Shown: positions 15,296 through 23,372, counted from the first letter of the stretch. The stretch: 64,000 nt of DNA from UBA2334 sp964396895 (GCA_964396895.1 CAYNGJ010000017.1:1-64000); one strand, 5' to 3'. A program made the numbers and translations. The notes: generated by a model from the letters alone, not told the origin.

Positions 15296-15985
15296 TCAGT
15301 CGCGTTCGCCGCCCATCAGGCCCAGCAGGGCCAGCAGGCTCTGGAACACGTTGAACAGGCTCATGTACAGCCCCAGGGTGGCACTGATGTAGTTGGTTTC
15401 ACCGCCGTCCACGATGCGTTTCAGGTCATACAACATGAACAGGCTGAAAATGCCAATGGCCAGCACGCTGATGGCCATCATGCCAGCGGAGCTGCCCACA
15501 AACACGTTGATGATGGCGCCCACCATCAGCACCACGGCACCCACCATCAGCCACTTGCCCATGCCTTCCAGGCTGCGCTTGATGACCGTGGCCAGGCTGG
15601 CCATGATGAAAAACACCCCGGCGGTGCCGCCAAAGGCCGTCATGATGAGTTCCGAGCCGTTCTTGAAGCCCAGCACCATGGCGATCATGCGCGAGAGCAT
15701 CAGCCCCATGAAGAAGGTGAAGGCCAACAAAATGGGCACACCCGCTGCGGAGTTTTTGAACTTCTCGATGGCGAACATGAAACCGAACGCGCCGCCCAGG
15801 AACACGATCAGGCCCAGCCCACCACCCAACGAGGCGGTGATGCCCGTGGCCACACCCAACCAAGCACCGGCCACGGTGGGCAGCAGGCTCAGGGCCAGCA
15901 GCCAGTAGGTGTTGCGCATGACTTTGTTGCGCTGCTCGACGGAGGCCACGCCACCGTAGCCGTAGGAATAAACGTTGTCAGACAT
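15296..15985 (-). CDS. BAX inhibitor-1 / YccA-family membrane protein
   Basis: The 229-aa protein has seven predicted membrane helices after a short cytoplasmic N-terminus (MSDNVYSYGYGGVASVEQRNKV). Family marks include FKNGSELIMTAFGGTAGVFFIMASLA and the C-terminal FMLYDLKRIVDGGETNYISATLGLYMSLFNVFQSLLALLG, with the Asp residues implicated in the calcium-leak channel of BI-1 proteins. In E. coli YccA modulates the FtsH protease and YbhL is a homologue; the role here is not known. It stands alone with its own terminator. Confidence 0.93.
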   Translation of the reverse strand: MSDNVYSYGYGGVASVEQRNKVMRNTYWLLALSLLPTVAGAWLGVATGITASLGGGLGLIVFLGGAFGFMFAIEKFKNSAAGVPILLAFTFFMGLMLSRMIAMVLGFKNGSELIMTAFGGTAGVFFIMASLATVIKRSLEGMGKWLMVGAVVLMVGAIINVFVGSSAGMMAISVLAIGIFSLFMLYDLKRIVDGGETNYISATLGLYMSLFNVFQSLLALLGLMGGERD

Positions 15986-16326
15986 GGTTGCAGTCTCCAG
16001 AGGTGGTTGCCGGGAAAACGCGGTGGAATCCGCAAAACACGCCCTGGTACTTTCAGGGCACGTTGCATTCTAGGTCAGCAGGGCCAACTGTTTTGCAGGT
16101 GTGAGAGCGCCCTTGCGCCAGAAAGTTCAGCACGCCAATGTCACTCCGGCATCGGGGGCACCCCACGGCAAAGCAGCTTTGACCTGAACGCCTGTAATGG
16201 CGGGGGTGGCAGGGCTGGCTGCGCCGCTATGCTCTTTGCTGTTGGGCCATGGGGCTGGGTGCGCGTGGCCCGCCATCCCCCGCGTGGCCACTTTTTCACC
16301 ACCCACCATTTGGACAGGACATCCCC
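15986..16326. other. 341-bp divergent intergenic region
   Basis: This gap separates the minus-strand BAX-inhibitor-like gene from the plus-strand GlcG-like gene and should hold both promoters. I see no convincing -10/-35 pair, repeat copy, small gene or terminator in it. The open frames that cross it are shadows of GC-rich DNA. A GGACAGGA ribosome-binding stretch lies just before the GlcG-like start. Confidence 0.5.
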
Positions 16327-16734
16327 ATGAAGCAGCGCAGCGCCCTTGAACTGAGCGACATCAAAACCATCGCCGCCGCGGCCGAAGCCGAGGCCGTGCG
16401 CAACGGCTGGGCCGTCACCATCGCCATTGCCGACGAAGGCGGGCACCTGCTGTGGTTGCAGCGCCTGGACGGTGCACCCCCCATTTCGGCCCACATCGCC
16501 CCCGCCAAGGCCCACACCGCCGCGCTGGGCCGCCGTGAAAGCAGGGTGTACGAAGACGTCATTAACGGCGGACGCACTTCGTTTTTGAGCGCACCCGCCG
16601 TGCAGGGCATGTTGGAAGGTGGGGTGCCCATCCTGAAAGACGGGTTCTGCCTGGGTGCTGTGGGGGTGAGCGGTGTCAAGTCCAATGAAGACGCCCAGAT
16701 TGCCAAAGCGGGCATTGCCGCCATCGGTCTGTGA
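16327..16734 (+). CDS. GlcG/HbpS-family (DUF336) protein
   Basis: The 135-aa protein is a single GlcG/HbpS domain: alternating alpha/beta with WAVTIAIADEGGHLLWLQRLDGAPPIS and, at the end, GGVPILKDGFCLGAVGVSGVKSNEDAQIAKAGIAAI. HbpS relatives bind heme outside the cell; others sit in glycolate operons with unclear function. No signal peptide is visible, so it is probably cytoplasmic. Proximity to hemP and the tonB operon (on the opposite strand) is suggestive of a heme role but is not proof. A good ribosome binding site (GGACAGGA) supports this start. Confidence 0.85.
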   Translation: MKQRSALELSDIKTIAAAAEAEAVRNGWAVTIAIADEGGHLLWLQRLDGAPPISAHIAPAKAHTAALGRRESRVYEDVINGGRTSFLSAPAVQGMLEGGVPILKDGFCLGAVGVSGVKSNEDAQIAKAGIAAIGL

Positions 16735-16887
16735 GGGTTCCCCTGGGCATTTGGGGGAATGAAAAAAGGGATGGCTGGATGGCTTGGAGTCCGTCTGGCT
16801 TTCCAAAAAACGACTTCCGTTGCGCCAACGCCATGGCCCGCATGGGCGCATGAACCGGTTGACCCACGGGTCGCCCCACGACCGGAA

Positions 16888-17115
16888 CTATTTGGTCAAA
16901 ATGAGTTTGCCCAGGCGCGTGGCCTGCAGCCGGTAAATGTTGCCGTTGTGTGCAATGGCCACCGTCGTCTGACCCTGCAACAGCGCCTGGCTGGACAGGG
17001 GCTCGGACGGGGCGTTGGGTGGGTGACGCTGGCCTGCCGGTGCGGCCATTCCGTTGGTGCCTGCGGAGGCAGACATCGGTGCCATTTCTGCGCTGGCGGT
17101 GTGCGGGCTGATCAT
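16888..17115 (-). CDS. hemP: Hemin uptake protein HemP
   Basis: The 75-aa protein ends with the HemP domain LSSQALLQGQTTVAIAHNGNIYRLQATRLGKLILTK, a short beta-rich domain found in heme-uptake operons and Fur regulons. The first 35 residues are low-complexity. Its start codon overlaps the exbD stop (ATGA), so it is the last gene of the bfd-tonB-exbB-exbD-hemP unit. In Burkholderia relatives HemP is needed for normal expression of heme uptake genes; the role here is inferred. Confidence 0.88.
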   Translation of the reverse strand: MISPHTASAEMAPMSASAGTNGMAAPAGQRHPPNAPSEPLSSQALLQGQTTVAIAHNGNIYRLQATRLGKLILTK

Positions 17116-17528
17116 TTGGCGGGCTCCGTGATGAAACCTATTTTTCGGATACCCGCCTGCTGCGCCGCGGCCATGGCCTGCGCCACGCGCTCGTAGCGCA
17201 CGGCGCGGTCGCCGCGGATGTGCAGGTCAGGCTGCGGGTCCTGGCTGGCGGCGGCGGCCAGGTGGCCCTGCAGGGCGTTGTCGTCGGCCAGGCGCGCGTC
17301 GTTCCAGAAATACTGTCCGTCGGCATCCACACTCAGGCGCACGGTTTCGGGTTTGACCAGCTCTTTTTCGTTGCTGGCCTGGGGCAGGTCGATGTTGACC
17401 GCGTGTTTCATCACCGGCACGGTGATGATGAAGACGATGAGCAGCACCAGCATCACGTCGATGAGTGGAATCATGTTGATTTCACTCATCATTTCGTCAT
17501 CGTTGTCAGAGAAGGTTCCGTGGGACAT
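17112..17528 (-). CDS. exbD: Biopolymer transport protein ExbD
   Basis: ExbD partners with ExbB to turn proton flow into TonB-driven outer-membrane transport. The 138-aa protein has the typical short cytoplasmic N-terminus, one membrane helix with the essential Asp (NMIPLIDVMLVLLIVFIITVP), and a periplasmic domain ending RKIGFITEPAK. It lies between exbB (59-bp gap) and hemP (4-nt overlap) on the minus strand. Confidence 0.95.
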   Translation of the reverse strand: MSHGTFSDNDDEMMSEINMIPLIDVMLVLLIVFIITVPVMKHAVNIDLPQASNEKELVKPETVRLSVDADGQYFWNDARLADDNALQGHLAAAASQDPQPDLHIRGDRAVRYERVAQAMAAAQQAGIRKIGFITEPAK

Positions 17529-17587
17529 GGGGGTTCCTGTGGCACAGGCCGTGCAGAGTCAAAAAGGGTGCGCTGTGGGGCTGACGG

Positions 17588-18385
17588 TCAGCCCTGGCGC
17601 AGGTTGACCACCGCCGCTCGCGGCGTGTGTGAGGCCGGTGCGGGGGCCGTGCCCGCGCCGTCGCCCACGCCGTGGCTGCCTCGAACCCGGGCACCGGTGA
17701 CGAACAGCGCGTGCAGGTCATGGCCAAAGCGGTTGAGCTTGTGCAGCACGCCTTTGTTGCCGCGCACCAGCGCGTTGTAGCCGAGCACCGCCGGAATGGC
17801 CACGGCCAGACCCAGCGCGGTCATGATGAGTGCTTCGCCGATGGGGCCTGCCACCTTGTCGATGGTGGCCTGGCCCGCCGCGCCTATGCCCAGCAGGGCG
17901 TGGTAAATGCCCCAAACCGTGCCAAACAGGCCCACAAAAGGGGCGGTGGAACCCACCGACGCCAGCACGGCCAAGCCGCCTTGCAAGCGGGCGGTTGATT
18001 CGTCGATGCTGTTGCGCAGCTCGCGGGTCACCCAGTCGCTCAGGTCCATCTGGTCGTGCAGTTGCGGGCGGGGTGTGTTGCCGGGTGGGGTGGTGATGTC
18101 GTCTTGGCGCAGGATGTGGCGGGTGGCATCACGCCCGGTGAGGGCCAGCTGGCGAAACGGGTTCTGCGCGTCGTCACCCAGTTGGCGCAAACCGTCTTCA
18201 AAGTCGGTGGCATGCCAGAACCCGTGCACGGCCTTGGCGTGCGCCCGGTGCTGGCGCAGGTTCAGCGCCTTGACCAGCAGCACCACCCAGGTGGCCAGCG
18301 ACATGGCGAGCAGGATGGTGGCCACGCTGCGGGTGACCCAGTCGCCTTGGGCCCAGACGTGGGCCAGTCCAAATTCGGTGTTCAT
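17588..18385 (-). CDS. exbB: MotA/TolQ/ExbB proton channel protein ExbB
   Basis: ExbB is the pentameric part of the TonB energising motor in the inner membrane. The 265-aa protein (MNTEFGLAHVWAQGDWVTRS) has one N-terminal helix, a cytoplasmic loop, then the conserved paired helices with LAVLASVGSTAPFVGLFGTVWGIYHALLGIG and GPIGEALIMTALGLAVAIPAVLGYNALVRGNK. The start at 18385 is chosen over 18406 because it gives a normal ExbB N-terminus. A repeat copy fills the 72-bp gap between it and tonB upstream. Confidence 0.94.
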   Translation of the reverse strand: MNTEFGLAHVWAQGDWVTRSVATILLAMSLATWVVLLVKALNLRQHRAHAKAVHGFWHATDFEDGLRQLGDDAQNPFRQLALTGRDATRHILRQDDITTPPGNTPRPQLHDQMDLSDWVTRELRNSIDESTARLQGGLAVLASVGSTAPFVGLFGTVWGIYHALLGIGAAGQATIDKVAGPIGEALIMTALGLAVAIPAVLGYNALVRGNKGVLHKLNRFGHDLHALFVTGARVRGSHGVGDGAGTAPAPASHTPRAAVVNLRQG

Positions 18386-18406
18386 GACCTCAATCTCCAA
18401 AAACAA

Positions 18407-18452
18407 GAGCTAACAATTGAATAAAGAAAAGCGCTGGAGGCACTATTTGTTT
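18407..18452 (+). repeat. Dispersed A+T-rich repeat, copy 4 (between tonB and exbB)
   Basis: GAGCTAACAATTGAATAAAG is followed by AAAAGCGCTGGAGGC and a T-rich tail. It is nearly identical to copy 2. It sits within a probable operon, so it would be transcribed as an intergenic spacer. Confidence 0.7.
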
Positions 18453-18457
18453 AAATT

Positions 18458-19195
18458 TTACGGTTCCAGCACAAAATGAATGGGCACGTTGAACCACATG
18501 GCCTTGGGCTCGCCGTTGACCTTGCCCGGCAGGTATTGCCAGGTCATCACGGTTTTCAGCGCAGCCTGGTCGAGCCGGTCGTACCCGCTGGAGGTGCGGA
18601 TCTCGGCTTGGCTGCCCACCCCGTCCAGCCCAATGAAAACGCGCACCACCACTTTGCCTTGCTCCCCCAGGCGTTTGCTCAGGGGTGGGTAGGGCGGTGG
18701 GCGGTTGTTCAGGTAGTCGGCGTTGCTGCTGGGCAGATCGATGCGGGGTGGAGCCGGGGGGGCTGGCGGTGAAGGGCTGGCGGCCACCGGGGCAGCAATG
18801 GGCGGTGCGGGTGGCTGCGGTGCCAGTGTGCCCGTCACGCTCTGGGGTGACGGTGTGCTGCTGACCACGGCGACGGGCAGAGGGGGGGGGGGCAGCGGTG
18901 GGGTGGGAGTTGGTGGGCTGACCTGCGTCCGTGGCTGGGGTTTGGGCTTGGGTTGGGGGGGCGGTGGGGGTTGCACTTGAGGCACCGCAGGCTCAATGAA
19001 CTGCGCAATCACCTCGGCAGGCACCACCACCTCCACCGCACGGCGCAACAAACCACTTTGCAGGGCGTACAACCCCACTGCGTGCACGGCCAGCACGGCC
19101 ACCACCACAGCGGTGTGGCGCGGCAGCGTAGAGGGGCGGGCCAGCGCGGCAGGCCTGGCTGGGGACTGGCGGTTCTCAGAAACGAAAGCAGGCAT
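18458..19195 (-). CDS. tonB: Energy-transducing protein TonB
   Basis: TonB links the ExbBD motor to outer-membrane receptors. The 245-aa protein has an N-terminal anchor helix (AVVVAVLAVHAVGLYALQSGLL, about residues 27-48), a long Pro-rich periplasmic spacer with PKPKPQPRTQ and several polyproline runs, and a C-terminal TonB_C domain (YPPLSKRLGEQGKVVVRVFIG ... LKTVMTWQYLPGKVNGEPKAMWFNVPIHFVL). The start at 19195 (MPAFVSENRQS) puts the anchor at a normal position. Oddity: an 11-base C run (18882-18892 as G on the plus strand) lies in the Pro-rich part and may be prone to slippage. bfd lies 17 bp upstream. Confidence 0.94.
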   Translation of the reverse strand: MPAFVSENRQSPARPAALARPSTLPRHTAVVVAVLAVHAVGLYALQSGLLRRAVEVVVPAEVIAQFIEPAVPQVQPPPPPQPKPKPQPRTQVSPPTPTPPLPPPPLPVAVVSSTPSPQSVTGTLAPQPPAPPIAAPVAASPSPPAPPAPPRIDLPSSNADYLNNRPPPYPPLSKRLGEQGKVVVRVFIGLDGVGSQAEIRTSSGYDRLDQAALKTVMTWQYLPGKVNGEPKAMWFNVPIHFVLEP

Positions 19196-19212
19196 GAGGC
19201 TTGTGCAATAAG

Positions 19213-19443
19213 TCACTGACCCGCTGACGGCGCAGTGGGTTGATGGGGTGCGGTGGCCAGGCGCAGGTGCGCCACCGCGACGCTGGGACTGCATTCTTGC
19301 CACAGGTCACGGGCGCACCCTTCGCAACGGCCACACTGGGTGGCCACGCCCAGTTCAAATTGGATGGCATCGAACGACAGGCCTTGCCGGGCACACTGGG
19401 CAATGGCGCGGTCACTGACACGATGGCAGACACACACAATCAT
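19213..19443 (-). CDS. bfd: Bacterioferritin-associated ferredoxin
   Basis: Bfd is a small 2Fe-2S protein that reduces iron in bacterioferritin so that it can be released. The 76-aa protein begins MIVCVCHRVSDRAIAQCARQG and carries the four cluster cysteines as CVC near the N-terminus and QCGRCEGC further on. The C-terminal 15 residues are unconserved. The longer upstream frame is discarded because the family starts at the first CxC. It heads the unit bfd-tonB-exbB-exbD-hemP and has a Fur-like palindrome 40-60 bp upstream. Confidence 0.92.
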   Translation of the reverse strand: MIVCVCHRVSDRAIAQCARQGLSFDAIQFELGVATQCGRCEGCARDLWQECSPSVAVAHLRLATAPHQPTAPSAGQ

Positions 19444-19482
19444 GGGGGCAAACTCCTGAGGGTGATGACGATCATCACAGGC

Positions 19483-19505
19483 ATCAATTCTAAATGAGAA
19501 TTGAT
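19483..19505 (-). promoter_or_regulatory. Fur-like operator upstream of bfd
   Basis: A perfect inverted repeat ATCAATTCT / AGAATTGAT with a 5-nt spacer lies 40 bp before the bfd start. A+T content and the AATGAGAAT core resemble Fur boxes. It also lies downstream of the DUF1513 gene on the same strand, so it probably controls the bfd-tonB-exbB-exbD-hemP operon. Confidence 0.65.
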
Positions 19506-19566
19506 CGCGTTTGTTGATGATCATGTGCTATTTTGCAGTGCAGCATGGACCTGCGGTTGCAGTGTC

Positions 19567-20769
19567 TCAGCCCAGCAGCACCCAGTGGTTGTCGGGCACC
19601 ATGGCCACAGGCCAGGGCAGCAGGGCGGGGGGCTCGCTGGGGTGCCAGCGGGCCACGCCGCGCTCGCTGCCCAGCAACACGCCTTCACGGCCCGATCCGC
19701 CAGGGGATGCCAGGGCGCACAGCTCCTTCAGTTCGGCCACAGGGAAGAGCTGCGCCGGGGCATCGGGGTGCCACAGTACGCCGCGACCCACGCGCTGACC
19801 GCTGAGCACAAAGCCGCCGCCGGGGCCGGGGGCAATGTCGCCCGCATAGCCACTGGCGTTCGCGTCGCGGCTGGGCACTGTCAGCGCCTGACCGTCCCAC
19901 ACCGCGAGCACGGGCGCGACCGCACGGCGGCTGGGCTCGTCGTGTTCGGCCTGCAGGGCAATGCCCAGCAGGGGGTGGGTGGCGTCCCCATTCCAGGCCA
20001 TGTGGCGCAGACTGAGGCGGGCGTCCGCCAGGCGCCACTGGCCCAGCAGTTCACCGTGTCGACCGTCCAGGCGGACCAGGGATGGGTTCATCTGGTCCAG
20101 GTCGCGCTTTTTGCCGTCGGGGGTGCGGGGGATGCCACCATTGACCAACAGCAGCGCGCCGCTGGCGTCGATCAGGCACTGGTGGGGGTCGCGCCCGTGG
20201 GTGGGCCACTCGGCCTGTTTGCGGAAATGGCGCACATCACGCACCGACACCCAGCCATCCCCGGTGTGGCGGTCGGTTTCGGGGGTGTATAGCCAATCGC
20301 CGTCAGCGCTGGCGATGACGTGGCCGTCCAGACTGCGGTTGGGGCGCTCGGTGGTCAGGTCGTGGTGCAGCACCACCTGGCCCTGAGCATCGAGGCGCCG
20401 CATCCAGCTGCCTGGGCGCGCCGCCAGCACCAGAAAGCCACCACCCGGCTCCGCCATCACGCCATGGGCTCGGGTGGGCACGGCGTGTTCGGCGACCACC
20501 CGCACGGTGCGGGCGGCCCAGTCCAGTGCGAGCACGCCCACACAGTCCTGGGTCTGTGGTGTGGCCTGCAGGGCTGTGGCGGGGAGCACCCGCCGCCAGG
20601 CAGCCCCCAGGCGGTGGACGGTGTGCGGACTGGCCGTGGCGGGCAACCCGGCAGCGGCCCAGCCGGGACCGCCCAGCGCCAGGGCGCCCAGCCCCAGGCC
20701 CTGAGCCAGCGCGCGGCGGCGCCCAGGGTTGTGTGGGGGAGGATGAGGGTGACTGTGGGCGGGTGTCAT
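19567..20769 (-). CDS. DUF1513 family exported protein (copy 1, beside siderophore receptor)
   Basis: The 400-aa protein is a DUF1513 member: motifs RAHGVMAEP, SLDGHVIASADGDWLYTPETD, EWPTHGRDPHQ, LLLVNGGI, LDQMNPSLVRLD and LSLRHMAWN match the family order and are shared with the second copy at 37004-38287. A twin-arginine-like leader GRRRALAQGLGLGALAL suggests export in folded form. The fold is probably a beta-propeller; its biochemical role is unknown. Family members normally sit with imelysins and di-heme oxidoreductases. This copy follows a siderophore-type TonB receptor by 11 bp, so it is probably co-transcribed with it. Confidence 0.85.
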   Translation of the reverse strand: MTPAHSHPHPPPHNPGRRRALAQGLGLGALALGGPGWAAAGLPATASPHTVHRLGAAWRRVLPATALQATPQTQDCVGVLALDWAARTVRVVAEHAVPTRAHGVMAEPGGGFLVLAARPGSWMRRLDAQGQVVLHHDLTTERPNRSLDGHVIASADGDWLYTPETDRHTGDGWVSVRDVRHFRKQAEWPTHGRDPHQCLIDASGALLLVNGGIPRTPDGKKRDLDQMNPSLVRLDGRHGELLGQWRLADARLSLRHMAWNGDATHPLLGIALQAEHDEPSRRAVAPVLAVWDGQALTVPSRDANASGYAGDIAPGPGGGFVLSGQRVGRGVLWHPDAPAQLFPVAELKELCALASPGGSGREGVLLGSERGVARWHPSEPPALLPWPVAMVPDNHWVLLG

Positions 20770-20780
20770 GATGGGTTTCC

Positions 20781-23135
20781 TCAGAACTTGATGTTGGCCG
20801 TCACCTGGAACACGCGCCCTGCACCTGGCACGTAGTGACCGGAGTACAGCGAGTCGGCGTAGAGCTTGTTGGTCACGTTGCTGAGGTTGGCTTTGAGGGT
20901 GAGGCGCTCGAAGTCGAACGTGTATTCCGCCATCAGATCAGCCGTGACCCAGGCTGGCACTTCCCACCCGGGGTTGCGGTTGGGGGTCTGGCGGCCACGG
21001 AAATTCAGGCCACCGCCCACGCGCAGTTGGGGCGTGAGCTGGTAGGTGGTCCACACGGTGCCCGAGTGGTAGGGGGTGAGGCTGGGGCGGGTGCCCTGGC
21101 CTTCCGCACCCGCCACGCCCTGGTCGATGTTGGCCACGGGCATCCACATGTAGGAGCCAAACACTTCCCACTGCGGGGTGAGGCGGCCGGTCACGTCCAC
21201 CTCGACCCCGGCCACATGGCGTTTGCCCGACAGCGTGACCAGGTTCACCAGCGGGTCGGTGTTGCGCTCGTGCAGTTTGGTGCTGCGGAACACGGCAAAG
21301 CGGGTGGTCCATTGGCGGTTGGCCGAGTCCAGCTTGCCGCCGAATTCGATGTTGATGGCTTGCTCGGGTGGCGTGTTGACGTTGCTGGCCCCCAGCGAGT
21401 AGGCGTCACCTGAGGTGTTGAACGAGGTGGCGGCGCTGACGTGGTAGCTGTGCAGGTCGTTGGGTTGGTAGAGCACGCCCACGCGTTTGCTCAGCTCAGA
21501 CACCGTCATGCGGTAGCCGGTGGTGGTGATGGGGCCCGCAGCAGCGGTGGGGATGGCGAAGGTGTCGTAGTCGCCCACCAAGTGGTCGTAGCGCAGACCG
21601 GCCAGCACCTTCCAGTGCGGAGCCACCTGCACCAGGTCTTGTACGTACAGGCCGTAGCCCTTGGAGGTGTAGCGGCTGGTTTCGCGCAGCACGCGGGTGC
21701 CTTCGTCCACCCAGTTGCCGGATGTGACACCGCCCACGGTGGTGGTGGGTTTGGTTGGTACCACGCCGCCTTGAGGCACGGAGCGGGCACCGTACACCAC
21801 TTTTTCTTCATGCGCGAAGTCGGCACCGACTTGCAGCTCATGCTTGAATCCCAGCGATTCAAACTTGCCGCTGAAGTCGGACTGGGCGTAGACGTTGTCC
21901 AGGTTTTGCACCTTCAGGTTGGTGCCACGCGTGAACACCGTGCCCGAGCCGAAGTTGGCCAGGCTGGTGGGCGTGGTGATGCTGGGACACAGGCTGTTGA
22001 CGGCGCCGGTGTTGGCGTTGGGGCCGCACAGGCGCACGGCGCTGGCGCGTTGGTCGCGCTCGTAGCTGCCTTTGCGCACTTTGGTGGTCAACTCGTTGTC
22101 GCGGTCAAAGCGGTGGGTGTGGCTGAGGGTGACGTAGGTCGCCTGACCTGCGTTGCGGTCGCTGTCCAGCCCGTAATAGGCCGTCGGGGCCAGCGGCAGC
22201 ACGGTGGCGGTGCTGGCAGGCGACCCGTTGGGGTTGCTGGTGGACTGCGCCGCCGTGGGGCGTATCCAGGGCAGACCGTAGTTCATGCCGTTCTGGTTGT
22301 CCAGGTGGTAGAGGCTGGCGCTGAACTCGTCGCGCTCGCCGATGCCGTGGCGGTAGGTGGCGGCCACTCCCTTTTTGTCCAGGCTGGTGCCAGCACCGTT
22401 GTTGTCGGCCTTGGTGACCATGGCGTTGAGCCGCAGGGCGGCACCTTCGCCGGTCTGGATGTTGAAGTCTCCCACCGCGCGCTTGTAGCCATGGCTGCCC
22501 ACGGTCAGGTCCACCCGGTGCTCATCGATGGCGCGGGGCAGCTTGTTCACCATGTTGACCGCTCCACCGGTGGAGCCACGGCCAAACAGCAGGGAGGCGG
22601 AGCCGCGCAAAATTTCCAGCCTGTCCAGGCTGAAGGTGTCGCGGTCGTAAAAGGCGGGGTCGCGCATGCCGTCCACAAACACGTCGCCCGTGCTTTGCAG
22701 CGGGAAGCCGCGCAGGCGAATGTCTTCCTCGCCGCCTTCTGCCGCCAGGAAGCTGATGCCCCCGGTGGTTTTCAGCACCTCTTTCATGGTGTCCAGGTTG
22801 CGGTCGTCCATCAGCTTTTCCGTCAACACGGTGATGGACTGCGGAATGTCGCGCAGCAGCTGCTTGCCTTTGCCGATGGTGGTTTCGGTGGCGCGGATAC
22901 TGTCTTTGCCTTCGGCCGCTTGCGCACGCTCCTTCACCGTCACGGTGGTCAGTGTTTTTTCAGCGGCGGTGGTGGTGATGGCCGATGTTTGCGCCATGGC
23001 CCCCATGGAGCTGGCCAGCAGCAGTGCACCCCAGGGCAGTGCGGTGGCGGAATGGGGTGAAAAAAGAGTAGCTGTTGTACGAACAGACGCTTGCGCTACA
23101 GGTGTTTTTTTGCCGATAAAGTTGCGGGTGGACAT
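20781..23135 (-). CDS. TonB-dependent siderophore receptor (catecholate type)
   Basis: This outer-membrane receptor imports ferric siderophore using TonB energy. The 784-aa protein has a signal region, a TonB-box-like LTTVTVKE (about 61-68), a plug domain (SIRATETTIGKGKQLLRDIPQSITVLTE ... DVFVDGMRDPAFYDRDTFSLDRLEILRGSASLLFGRGSTGGAVN) and a beta-barrel ending in F (RVFQVTANIKF). The RDIPQS and GRGSTGG motifs place it with the FhuA/Fiu/FhuE siderophore clan. The ligand is not predictable. Its N-terminal 25 residues (GKKTPVAQASVRTTATLF) are encoded by a dispersed repeat. A Fur-like box lies 90-110 bp upstream, and a DUF1513 gene follows. Confidence 0.92.
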   Translation of the reverse strand: MSTRNFIGKKTPVAQASVRTTATLFSPHSATALPWGALLLASSMGAMAQTSAITTTAAEKTLTTVTVKERAQAAEGKDSIRATETTIGKGKQLLRDIPQSITVLTEKLMDDRNLDTMKEVLKTTGGISFLAAEGGEEDIRLRGFPLQSTGDVFVDGMRDPAFYDRDTFSLDRLEILRGSASLLFGRGSTGGAVNMVNKLPRAIDEHRVDLTVGSHGYKRAVGDFNIQTGEGAALRLNAMVTKADNNGAGTSLDKKGVAATYRHGIGERDEFSASLYHLDNQNGMNYGLPWIRPTAAQSTSNPNGSPASTATVLPLAPTAYYGLDSDRNAGQATYVTLSHTHRFDRDNELTTKVRKGSYERDQRASAVRLCGPNANTGAVNSLCPSITTPTSLANFGSGTVFTRGTNLKVQNLDNVYAQSDFSGKFESLGFKHELQVGADFAHEEKVVYGARSVPQGGVVPTKPTTTVGGVTSGNWVDEGTRVLRETSRYTSKGYGLYVQDLVQVAPHWKVLAGLRYDHLVGDYDTFAIPTAAAGPITTTGYRMTVSELSKRVGVLYQPNDLHSYHVSAATSFNTSGDAYSLGASNVNTPPEQAINIEFGGKLDSANRQWTTRFAVFRSTKLHERNTDPLVNLVTLSGKRHVAGVEVDVTGRLTPQWEVFGSYMWMPVANIDQGVAGAEGQGTRPSLTPYHSGTVWTTYQLTPQLRVGGGLNFRGRQTPNRNPGWEVPAWVTADLMAEYTFDFERLTLKANLSNVTNKLYADSLYSGHYVPGAGRVFQVTANIKF
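23068..23112 (+). repeat. Dispersed A+T-rich repeat, copy 5 (signal region of receptor gene)
   Basis: TAGCTGTTGTACGAACAG, then ACGCTTGCGCTACAGG and a T-rich tail. A diverged family member, translated on the minus strand as the N-terminal part of the receptor's leader. Confidence 0.55.
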
Positions 23136-23222
23136 GCAGTGGACCCCATCAGGTGTTGTCGGCTGGCTGATGAGGGCATGGTCGGACTGCGGGTCCGGCT
23201 GATCACTGGCTGGCTGGTGCTC

Positions 23223-23264
23223 TGATTATCATTGCAAATGAGATTGACTCGCATTGTCATTTGC
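23223..23264 (-). promoter_or_regulatory. Fur-like operator upstream of siderophore receptor
   Basis: On the minus strand the motif GCAATGATAATCAGA matches most of the Fur consensus core. Adjacent to it is an inverted repeat GCAAATGA (23234-23241) / TCATTTGC (23257-23264), so there may be two overlapping Fur boxes. It lies 90-130 bp upstream of the receptor start. Confidence 0.75.
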
Positions 23265-23309
23265 TGATTCGACTCTCACTGTGTGCCAAAGACAACAGTT
23301 TTGCCACGC

Positions 23310-23363
23310 GGCGGTCGGTGCGTCGGAGGCCTGGTGGCCAGGTCCGACGCGGTACCGACCGCC
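23310..23363 (-). terminator. Large GC-rich hairpin just after bfr
   Basis: GGCGGTCGGT (23310-23319) pairs with ACCGACCGCC (23354-23363), GCGTCGGA (23320-23327) with TCCGACGC (23343-23350), and CCTGG (23330-23334) with CCAGG (23338-23342), leaving a TGG loop and small bulges. It starts 10 bp after the bfr stop codon. There is no T tract, so it may block exonucleases or act with Rho rather than be a classical terminator. Confidence 0.6.
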
Positions 23364-23372
23364 AGTGACGGA

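Noticed and set aside
16737..16775. Possible terminator TTCCCC / GGGGGAA after the GlcG-like gene
   Set aside because: The stem is short with a 9-nt loop and lacks a T tract on either strand.
16141..16851. 236-codon minus-strand open frame across the GlcG-like gene and its upstream gap
   Set aside because: It overlaps the recognisable GlcG domain in antisense and has no family features; the gap shows no other coding signal.
21441..23060. 539-codon plus-strand open frame opposite the siderophore receptor
   Set aside because: Low-complexity Val/Gly/His/Gln protein antisense to a clear TonB receptor.
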